This document shows positions 1-6,493 of a stretch of DNA of 11,805 nt, piece after piece (position 1 is the stretch's first letter; every line of letters begins with the position of its first letter). The notes under the pieces are model-generated. The model saw only the letters and a list, made by a program, of their open reading frames with translations, did no database searches and was not told the DNA's origin. Source of the DNA: Treponema sp. (lineage in GTDB: Bacteria > Spirochaetota > Spirochaetia > Treponematales > Breznakiellaceae); assembly GCA_009786715.1 (NCBI GenBank), contig WQRN01000009.1, positions 1 to 11,805 of the forward strand, read 5' to 3'. The position numbers and the translations under genes were made by a program.

Positions 1-114
1 GCAGAATATATCGAAGGGGTTGTTCATCAGGAAGAGGGGTATCTTATTCTTCTTGAAATTAGAGATCTCTTCAACCCGAAAGAACTTCAAAAAATTGCAG
101 AACTGCGTAAGTAA
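1..114 (+). CDS. cheW: CheW-type chemotaxis adaptor, C-terminal fragment (5' end outside window)
   Basis: Frame 1 is open from the left edge to a TAA at 112–114 and encodes 37 residues. The fragment contains GVVHQEEGYLILLEIRDLF, which fits the last beta strands of a CheW domain, where a glycine-valine turn is followed by a hydrophobic strand ending in Leu-(Asp/Glu)-Ile. A short helical tail (NPKELQKIAELRK) follows. CheW couples methyl-accepting chemoreceptors to the CheA kinase in the cytoplasm. The early stop after the domain favours a stand-alone CheW, but the end of a CheA or CheV protein cannot be excluded from so little sequence. The synteny with Treponema (cheW before a DegT-like gene, nadK and recN), recalled from memory, supports CheW. 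Confidence 0.72.
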   Translation, partial: AEYIEGVVHQEEGYLILLEIRDLFNPKELQKIAELRK

Positions 115-140
115 AAAATCTCAGGCAGGTTCTTGTTAAC

Positions 141-1259
141 ATGAAAATTGAAATTTATTCTCCCACAATAAGACGCAAGGAAATGGACGCGGTGCTTACC
201 GCAATGGTGGAAGAGAAAATAGGACCCGGAGACCGCGGCAGGCTTTTAATTCAAACCGCGAAAGAGCAGCTGCGTTTCGATTACGCCCTTGCCCTCAGAA
301 GCCCTGCTGTCGCTTTGCACACCTCCCTTAAAGCGCTCGGCGCGAAACCGGGGCAGGCTGTGATAATTTCCGCTCTTTCGCCGCAGTATTATTTGCAGGT
401 TTTAAACGATTTGCATTTGCAGCCGCTTTTTTGTGATGTGACATTCGATTTTCCATGCATGACAAAAGAATTAATCGAAAATGTTCTTGCGAAAAAACCT
501 TCCGATCTTGATGTTTGCGCGGTTGTTCTTCATCATACTCTTGGTTTTGTTCCTGACTCTCGGGCTATAACGGAACTTGCTCTTCCTGTTATCGAAGATA
601 TTTCGCAAAGTTACGGATTCTGGTTTAAAAACGATGATAAAAAAGACAAACAGGACGCTGAAACTAAAAATGAAAAAGAAAAAGAAGAGCCTCCTGTAAA
701 TATTAACGGATTATTTTGCATTCTTGGTCTGGAAGAAAGAGATATGCTTACTTCGGGCGGCGGAGCGCTCCTTTTTACGATGAACAGAAAAGACAGCGCG
801 TCCCTTCGCAGTTTCGCCGGCATCGCGAATGAATACTGCCTTGCCGATATTAACTCCGCTCTTGCGATTGTTCAGTTTAAAGAAGCGCAGAGAAATATAG
901 ACAGAAGGCTGGATATAGCGAAGGTTTACCAGCAGGCGTGTTTGTCTCTCGCTTCAAGAACAAAACATAAACGATTTATTGCGGCTAATGACTCAGTATC
1001 CGAAGGATCTTACGAATACTGCAATTATTCCTTTTCACTTGTTTTGGAAACGGGGCTTAAGGATGTAATCGCGTACGCAAAGAAAAAAGAAATTGAAGTT
1101 GAGAATGCCTTCGAAAATACAATCGCCGGTATGGGGCTTTGCGATAATTGCCCCGTCAGCAGTTCCTTGTGCCTTCGCACAGTTTTATTTCCAATGTACC
1201 CCAGGCTGCGTTCTGCGGATGTAGAGCGCGTATCGCGTCTCATAATGACCCTTCCTTAA
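141..1259 (+). CDS. DegT/DnrJ/EryC1-fold protein lacking the PLP lysine (possible pseudoenzyme)
   Basis: This 372-residue protein has the fold pattern of PLP-dependent sugar aminotransferases of the DegT/DnrJ/EryC1/StrS family. The small-molecule-binding half aligns through ALALRSPAVALHTSLKALG (residues 50–67), the FCDV strand end (97–100), VVLHHTLGFVPD (128–139) and VIEDISQSYG (150–159), which keeps the Asp153 that would contact the pyridine nitrogen. The C-terminal half has DINSALAIVQFKE (236–248) and ends with the family-like LFPMYPRL (349–356). The segment that should carry the Schiff-base lysine reads GLEERDMLTSGGGA (196–209). Arg200 (codon 738–740, AGA) stands at the lysine position, and there is no lysine between residues 182 and 216. 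The usual Ser-Gly-Thr near residue 54 is Ser-Pro-Ala. A charged Lys/Glu/Asp-rich insert fills residues 163–185. The fold call is good. Transaminase activity is doubtful, so the role is unknown. The ATG at 141 follows a weak AGG 11 bases upstream. Confidence 0.8.
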   Translation: MKIEIYSPTIRRKEMDAVLTAMVEEKIGPGDRGRLLIQTAKEQLRFDYALALRSPAVALHTSLKALGAKPGQAVIISALSPQYYLQVLNDLHLQPLFCDVTFDFPCMTKELIENVLAKKPSDLDVCAVVLHHTLGFVPDSRAITELALPVIEDISQSYGFWFKNDDKKDKQDAETKNEKEKEEPPVNINGLFCILGLEERDMLTSGGGALLFTMNRKDSASLRSFAGIANEYCLADINSALAIVQFKEAQRNIDRRLDIAKVYQQACLSLASRTKHKRFIAANDSVSEGSYEYCNYSFSLVLETGLKDVIAYAKKKEIEVENAFENTIAGMGLCDNCPVSSSLCLRTVLFPMYPRLRSADVERVSRLIMTLP

Positions 1260-1269
1260 GGCGGCGGCT

Positions 1270-2160
1270 ATGGGAAAAAAAATAGCGTTGTTTGTTAATA
1301 ATCTCAAAGAAAACGCGCCTGAACTCGCTCTTAGTATAAAAAATGAGCTTGAAAAACGTCAAAATCAGGTGGAAATATTTGCGGCGGAAGAAGAGTCTGC
1401 CGGTATCTCGGACAGCAAATGGGATATCGCCTTTTCTCTCGGCGGAGACGGCACAGTTTTGCACATTGCGCGGATCATGGCGCCGCTTGGGGTGCCGATT
1501 ATGCCTGTTAACATGGGCACTCTTGGCTTTATAGCTGAAGTAGAAAAAGAAGGCTGGTTGGATCTTTATTTAAAGTGGGAAAAGGGAGAAGTAGTTCTTT
1601 CCCGGCGCTGCATGCTCGATATTCATGTAGAACGGGGCTCTGAAACCATTAATAAAAATATCTGTCTTAACGACGCTGTTATTTCCTATACGGAAATCGC
1701 GAAATTGATTATGCTGGACGTTCATTTGGAACCCGATTCAAACGAACAGCTGCAGAAGACTAACACAATTTTAGGTTCATACAGATGCGACGGCCTTGTC
1801 GTTGCGACTCCGACAGGCTCAACGGCTTATTCATTGGCTGCAGGCGGCCCGATTTTAGACCCTGAAATGGAAGCGTTGATTTTAAACCCAATCTGCCCGT
1901 TCGCTCTATCTTCAAGGCCCCTTGTTTTACAGGCGAGCCAGACAATAGTTATAACCGTGGCGGACAAACAAAGATCCGGCGTTCTTTTAACGGTAGACGG
2001 GCAGGATACTTTCCCCCTTGAATGCGGCGATAAAATCTACGTAAAGCAGGCGCCTTTTTCCGCAAAACTTATTTTTAACGGGCGTTACGCGTATTATTCC
2101 GCGCTTAGAAAAAAACTTTTCTGGCCTCCGTCTCTTGCGCAAGGGGACGGCCATGCTTGA
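1270..2160 (+). CDS. nadK: NAD kinase (ATP/polyphosphate-NAD kinase)
   Basis: This 296-residue cytoplasmic enzyme phosphorylates NAD to NADP and is the only route to NADP in most bacteria. All diagnostic motifs are present: GGDGT at residues 58–62, NMGTLGF at 81–87, the Asn-Asp pair in LNDAVIS (133–139, usually Asn-Glu), DGLVVATPTGSTAYSLAAGG at 174–193, NPICPFALSSRPLV at 206–219, and TVDGQ at 241–245. Length is normal for the family. The start ATG at 1270 is preceded by AAGGCGG at 1258–1264, which overlaps the stop codon of the previous gene. The gene ends with a TGA at 2158–2160 that lies inside the start of recN. The nadK–recN neighbourhood is common in bacteria. Codons 2–5 contain a run of eight A residues (1275–1282). 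Confidence 0.97.
   Translation: MGKKIALFVNNLKENAPELALSIKNELEKRQNQVEIFAAEEESAGISDSKWDIAFSLGGDGTVLHIARIMAPLGVPIMPVNMGTLGFIAEVEKEGWLDLYLKWEKGEVVLSRRCMLDIHVERGSETINKNICLNDAVISYTEIAKLIMLDVHLEPDSNEQLQKTNTILGSYRCDGLVVATPTGSTAYSLAAGGPILDPEMEALILNPICPFALSSRPLVLQASQTIVITVADKQRSGVLLTVDGQDTFPLECGDKIYVKQAPFSAKLIFNGRYAYYSALRKKLFWPPSLAQGDGHA
2141..2146 (+). promoter_or_regulatory. Ribosome binding site that fixes the recN start
   Basis: AAGGGG lies six bases upstream of the ATG at 2153, inside the last codons of nadK. It supports the ATG over the TTG at 2135 and implies translational coupling between nadK and recN. Confidence 0.75.
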
Positions 2161-3886
2161 AGAACTGTCTATCAGAAATTACGCGTTAATTGATTCAATC
2201 ACGCTTGCGTTCCGCCCGGGCTTTAATGTTCTTTCGGGCGAAACAGGAGCGGGTAAGTCGATAATCGTCGGCTCTTTAAGTTTTTTAATGGGGGGTAAGG
2301 CGGAAACGGATGTAATTCGTTCGGGATGCGACGACGCTTCTGTATCCGCTGTTTTAACTGTTAATAAAAACAATACCGATGTTACAGACTGGCTTTCGGC
2401 CCGCGACATCGAATGTGACGAAGATACAATCATAGTAAGAAGAAATGTAAAAATAACCGGGAAATCTTCCATTTTTATTCAGAATGTTCCTGTTACAAGA
2501 CAGGATTTAACCGAGTTTATGGGTCTGTTATTCGATCTTCACGGGCAGCATAATCATGAATCTCTTTTAAGAAAAGACAGTCACAGAATGTTTTTGGATC
2601 GTTTTGCCGGAATCGAGGACGATGTAAAAGATTTTACTTTATCTTTTCTTGAACTAACGGATAAACGCAAATCGATGGAAAGTTCTTTAAAAAGCGAACG
2701 CGAAAGAGATGAACGCCTGGAGATTTTAAATTACGCCGTGGATGAAATAACAAAAGCCGAAGTCCGCGCTGGTGAAATCCGTGAGCTTGAAAACGAAACG
2801 CAAAAACTTTCAGATTTTGAAAAACTCGCGGGTTTTATAAACACGGCAGCTTCAAATTTTACAGAAGGAGACGCTTCTGCGTTAAGTCTTACGCGCAAAG
2901 CGAAAAACGCGCTGGACAGCGCGGCGGCTGTGGATTCGTCTCTCGGAGAAATAAACAGAAGACTGGAAAACCTTTATTACGAAGCCGAAGATATCGCAGG
3001 CGATTTCCGCTCGTACAGGGATTCATTATCCTTTGATCCTCAAAGACTGGAAGAGGTTAACGAGCGTCTTGCTCTGCTTTACAAACTGAAGAAAAAATAC
3101 GCAAAAGATTCGCAGATTGCCGGAAATGAAGAAGAAGCAATCCTTCAGTATAAAATAACCGCGCAGGCGGAAATAGAAGCGCTCTCTAGCGCCGAGGAAA
3201 ACCGGGAAAAATTAAAAGCGCAAATAGGCGCTTTGGAAAAGACGATTGTGGCGAAAGCGCAGGTTTTAAAAGAAAAAAGAACTGCCGCTTCGGCAAAACT
3301 GGGCGAAAAAATTTGCGCAATACTTAAAAATCTGGGAATGCCGAATGCCCGTTTTCAAGTGTCGATTCTGCCGAAGCAAAACGCGGGGCAAACATCCTAC
3401 GGACCGTACGGGGCTGAAGACGCCGAGTTTTTAATATCTGCCAATACGGGTGAACCGCTTAAGGATCTGTCAAAAATCGCCTCAGGCGGAGAACTATCAA
3501 GAGTTATGCTCGCAATAAAGACCGCTCTTTTAAAAGACGAAGGAAAAGATAATGATCATGGGGTGGAAACCCTCATTTTTGACGAGATTGACGCCGGAAT
3601 TGGAGGGGAAGTTGCCCTGAAGGTAGGGGAATATTTAACAAAAATCGGTAAATTCAAGCAAATTTTTTGCGTTACACATCTCGCGAGTATCGCAGTTCGT
3701 GCCGATAATCATTTTAAGGTAGAAAAAAGAACCGAAGGCGGCAGAACCTATACCGGTATCGGACCCTTAAGCGCGGAAGGCCGGAGAAAGGAGATTGCAA
3801 GGATGTTGGCAGGGGATGCGGGCACAGCTGCGCTGGCTCATGCCGATGACTTAATGCAAAAATATGGTAATAAACGGAGCAGTTAA
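2153..3886 (+). CDS. recN: DNA repair protein RecN (SMC-like ATPase)
   Basis: RecN is a cytoplasmic SMC-family ATPase that acts early in recombinational repair of double-strand breaks. With the ATG at 2153 the protein has 577 residues, slightly longer than typical RecN. The N-terminal half carries MLEELSIRNYALID (1–14), Walker A GETGAGKS (29–36) and the RecN-specific DLHGQHNHESLL (128–139). Two charged helical stretches (about 160–220 and 295–380) form the coiled-coil arm. The C-terminal half has the signature SGGELSR (444–450), Walker B LIFDEIDAGIGG (474–485), the VTHLASIA segment (507–514) and RRKEIARMLAG (544–554). An in-frame TTG at 2135 is possible. The ATG is preferred because AAGGGG at 2141–2146 sits six bases before it and RecN proteins normally begin exactly at this motif. 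The gene overlaps nadK by 8 bases and the next gene by 1 base. Confidence 0.97.
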   Translation: MLEELSIRNYALIDSITLAFRPGFNVLSGETGAGKSIIVGSLSFLMGGKAETDVIRSGCDDASVSAVLTVNKNNTDVTDWLSARDIECDEDTIIVRRNVKITGKSSIFIQNVPVTRQDLTEFMGLLFDLHGQHNHESLLRKDSHRMFLDRFAGIEDDVKDFTLSFLELTDKRKSMESSLKSERERDERLEILNYAVDEITKAEVRAGEIRELENETQKLSDFEKLAGFINTAASNFTEGDASALSLTRKAKNALDSAAAVDSSLGEINRRLENLYYEAEDIAGDFRSYRDSLSFDPQRLEEVNERLALLYKLKKKYAKDSQIAGNEEEAILQYKITAQAEIEALSSAEENREKLKAQIGALEKTIVAKAQVLKEKRTAASAKLGEKICAILKNLGMPNARFQVSILPKQNAGQTSYGPYGAEDAEFLISANTGEPLKDLSKIASGGELSRVMLAIKTALLKDEGKDNDHGVETLIFDEIDAGIGGEVALKVGEYLTKIGKFKQIFCVTHLASIAVRADNHFKVEKRTEGGRTYTGIGPLSAEGRRKEIARMLAGDAGTAALAHADDLMQKYGNKRSS

Positions 3887-4698
3887 TGGCTAAGACTTCC
3901 GATTCAGATCGGCAAATGTACTTCGAGAAAGTAAAAATCTATGTTTCCATGACAAGAGCGTTGCTGGATACCGAGAAAAAACTTTCTGTAGAAGCCAGAA
4001 AAAACACCCCGCAGGCTCCGCTTCAAAAACTGACTCTTGCCGATGAAATGCTTAATCTTGCTTCGTATTATATCGCCATTAACGGAATGTCTCAGGCTGT
4101 TTTAAAAAATAAAAATGAAGAAGCGCTTAATGACGCGAGAAAATCCCTTTATAAAGCCGTTATATACCTGGAAGAAGTAGTCAGCAATTTAATAGACGCT
4201 CCTTTTTCTGATTACGAGGAAAAACTGGCGGTGATTGAATCTTTTAATCCGAACCAGCGTTTTGCTCTTATCTGTAAAATGGGTCTTGCCATTGATATGC
4301 TTGAACAGGCGTACGGCGACAATTCAAAGTGGAGATGGACATTCGTAGAGCTTGAAGGACGTTTTGCGGCTGTCGCTAAAAATATTGTCGATTTAAAAAA
4401 CATTTATGTAAACGCAAGTCCCGGAGCGGAATTTTACGACGCGAGCGTTTATCATTTAAGACTGATAAAAAGATTATTATCGCTGTCCGCGGATCGTTAC
4501 CGCGAAAAATATGAATTAAGCACAGGGCAAACTCTGGATTTCAAAACAGGGATTAATTTTTTAGCCGCCCTAAGGCGTATGCACATTGTTCTTGCGGAAA
4601 ACGAGGAGTCTCAGGAAATTAAAAAGAAACTTACAATTTGGACAACTAAACTTGAGACCGACCTTAAAAAGCAGGAAGAAGCCAAAAAGAAAAAATAA
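3886..4698 (+). CDS. Hypothetical helical protein translationally coupled to recN
   Basis: I do not recognise the family. The product has 270 residues, no signal peptide and no membrane segment, so it is probably cytoplasmic. It looks almost entirely alpha-helical, with leucine/alanine-rich amphipathic stretches at about 11–35, 47–104, 111–143 and 152–172, an aromatic KWRWTF patch near 148–153, and a lysine/glutamate-rich tail (KKQEEAKKKK, 261–270). The ATG at 3886 shares its A with the TAA of recN (TAATG, one-base overlap), and GGAG at 3876–3879 serves as ribosome binding site. From memory, T. pallidum has an uncharacterised gene (TP0443) in the same place after recN, so this may be its homologue. 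That match could not be checked here. The position suggests co-expression with RecN but does not prove a repair role. Confidence 0.85.
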   Translation: MAKTSDSDRQMYFEKVKIYVSMTRALLDTEKKLSVEARKNTPQAPLQKLTLADEMLNLASYYIAINGMSQAVLKNKNEEALNDARKSLYKAVIYLEEVVSNLIDAPFSDYEEKLAVIESFNPNQRFALICKMGLAIDMLEQAYGDNSKWRWTFVELEGRFAAVAKNIVDLKNIYVNASPGAEFYDASVYHLRLIKRLLSLSADRYREKYELSTGQTLDFKTGINFLAALRRMHIVLAENEESQEIKKKLTIWTTKLETDLKKQEEAKKKK

Positions 4699-4708
4699 CA
4701 GCTATTAA

Positions 4709-6493
4709 ATGAGCCGGCCTAATTCGTCAATCAAAGAATTTAAATCCCTTTTTCCGTACCTTTCCCGTTATAAATACCGTTATGTTTTCGGCATTATCTT
4801 TCTTATAATCGTAGACGCGGCGCAGATCGCGATTCCGCAGTTTATCCGCAAGGCGATCGATTTAATATCTCTGGGCGATTTTGAATGGAAACAAATAATT
4901 ATTTTGGCTCTCTGGATGATAGGCGTTATGGCTCTTGTGTCCGCGGGCAGGTTTTTATGGCGCTATTTTATAAACGGCTCTTCTAGGCGCATTGAGGCTG
5001 AACTTCGCGAAAATCTTTACGCGCATCTGCAGAAATTATCGTGGGATTTCTACCAAAAAAATAAAATCGGAGACTTAATGGCGCGTTCGATAAACGATTT
5101 GCATGCAGTCAGGATGTCTATCGGCATGGGGATTGTCGCTCTTTTCGATTTTGTTTTTATGGCAACCGCGATATTAATTATTATTTTTATACAGGACGCG
5201 CAGTCGGCTCTTGTTTCCATTGTTCCTCTTCCTCTGGTTACGGTTTTAATTCTTCTTTTCGGCAGTATGGTAGGCAAGAAATTCCGCGCCGCGCAGGAAG
5301 CGTATTCAAAAATGAGCGAAAGAACCCAGGAAACATTCGCCGGTATCAGCGTGATAAAATCTTTTGTTAAAGAATGGTGGTTTATAAATAAGTTCGCCGA
5401 TTCGAACGACGATTACCGCAAGGCGAACATGGAACTTGTGCGCCTGTTTGGTTTTTTCTTTCCGTTTGTCGCGTTTCTTTCAGGTCTTACGGTCTTAATC
5501 ATGCTTGGCGCAGGCGGCGTAAGGGTAATAAACGGTCTTATGACCCCGGGAAGTCTTGTCGCCATGTTCCGCTACCTTTCAATGCTGATCTGGCCGCTGA
5601 TGGGAGCGGGCTTTATGGTGAATATTATCCAAAGAGGAGCTGTAAGTCTTGGAAGAATTAATGAGATTATGAATACGGAACCTTCGATAAGAGATATTGT
5701 AACAGGGAACAATGAACAATGGGCGGAAACACGCGATGAAAAAACCGCGATAAAAATCTCGGCTCTTGAATTTTCGTATGGGAATGATAAAAAAGTTCTT
5801 GAAGGGATTGACTTGAACATCAAACAGGGCGAATGGCTCGGCATAATGGGAAAAACAGGCTCAGGAAAATCCACGCTTATTAAAACTTTTATGCGAATGT
5901 TAGATCCGCCTAAAGGGCAGGTGCGCGTCATGGGGCGTGACATTCACGAATGGCCTTTGGAAGAACTAAGAAAAATTTTCGCGGTATGCCCGCAGGACAC
6001 CTACCTTTTCTCCGACACAATCGCGAATAATATAACATACGGATTAAACGAAGATTCCCCATCTTTACTGATCAAATTAAACAATATTATAGAACTATCT
6101 TCTTTAACAAAAGATTTAGAAATTTTCCAAAACGGAAAAGATACCCTTGTAGGGGAGAGAGGTTTAACTCTATCAGGCGGGCAGAAACAAAGGACGGCGA
6201 TCGCAAGAGCTGCTATCATGGACAGCGAAATATTAATATTGGACGATTCGCTTTGCGCCGTAGACAATGAAACAGAACAAAAAATACTGGAAGCGCTCAG
6301 AAATGAAAGGATCGGGCGCACAACGATAATAATTTCCCACCGCGTTTCCGCGTTAAAATACGCGGATAATGTGCTTGTGCTGGACAAAAGCAAAACGATT
6401 GAATACGGCTCTCCGGCGCGGCTTGTATCAGACGGCGGATTCTACAGCCGCATGGCTGCTTTCCAGAAACTGGAGGTAAACGCAATTGGCTGA
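4709..6493 (+). CDS. ABC exporter half-transporter, degenerate-site partner (MdlA/BmrC-like)
   Basis: This 594-residue protein joins an N-terminal six-helix membrane domain to a C-terminal nucleotide-binding domain. Hydrophobic segments lie near residues 25–44, 62–80, 139–161, 165–189, 246–269 and 281–304. The ATPase domain has Walker A GKTGSGKST (381–389), Q-loop Gln429 in CPQDTYLFSDTI, a canonical LSGGQ signature (488–492), Walker B ILILDD (508–513) and H-loop His544. The catalytic glutamate after Walker B is replaced by Asp513 (codon 6245–6247, GAT). This is known in one half of heterodimeric exporters such as TM287/288 and BmrCD. The next gene supplies the second half. Substrates of this family range from drugs to lipids and peptides, and none is indicated here. 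The start at 4709 is 10 bases after the previous stop and has no clear Shine-Dalgarno sequence, so translational coupling is possible. Confidence 0.93.
   Translation: MSRPNSSIKEFKSLFPYLSRYKYRYVFGIIFLIIVDAAQIAIPQFIRKAIDLISLGDFEWKQIIILALWMIGVMALVSAGRFLWRYFINGSSRRIEAELRENLYAHLQKLSWDFYQKNKIGDLMARSINDLHAVRMSIGMGIVALFDFVFMATAILIIIFIQDAQSALVSIVPLPLVTVLILLFGSMVGKKFRAAQEAYSKMSERTQETFAGISVIKSFVKEWWFINKFADSNDDYRKANMELVRLFGFFFPFVAFLSGLTVLIMLGAGGVRVINGLMTPGSLVAMFRYLSMLIWPLMGAGFMVNIIQRGAVSLGRINEIMNTEPSIRDIVTGNNEQWAETRDEKTAIKISALEFSYGNDKKVLEGIDLNIKQGEWLGIMGKTGSGKSTLIKTFMRMLDPPKGQVRVMGRDIHEWPLEELRKIFAVCPQDTYLFSDTIANNITYGLNEDSPSLLIKLNNIIELSSLTKDLEIFQNGKDTLVGERGLTLSGGQKQRTAIARAAIMDSEILILDDSLCAVDNETEQKILEALRNERIGRTTIIISHRVSALKYADNVLVLDKSKTIEYGSPARLVSDGGFYSRMAAFQKLEVNAIG
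6472..6476 (+). promoter_or_regulatory. Ribosome binding site for the TTG start of the second ABC gene
   Basis: A full GGAGG sits nine bases before the TTG at 6486, inside the coding end of the first ABC gene. It justifies the unusual start codon and implies coupled, probably near-equimolar synthesis of the two exporter halves. Confidence 0.78.

Noticed and set aside
1275..1282. Run of eight A residues at codons 2–5 of nadK as a phase-variation switch
   Set aside because: nadK is essential in most bacteria, A-runs are frequent in this composition, and the frame is intact. There is no sign of regulated slippage.
2135..2152. Alternative TTG start of recN adding six residues
   Set aside because: The ATG at 2153 has a better spaced ribosome binding site and begins at the usual first residue of RecN proteins.
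5572..6393. Leftward open frames of 123 and 130 codons inside the first ABC gene
   Set aside because: They are antisense to conserved ABC motifs (Walker A, LSGGQ, Walker B) and contain Ser/Leu/Ile-rich low-information sequence.
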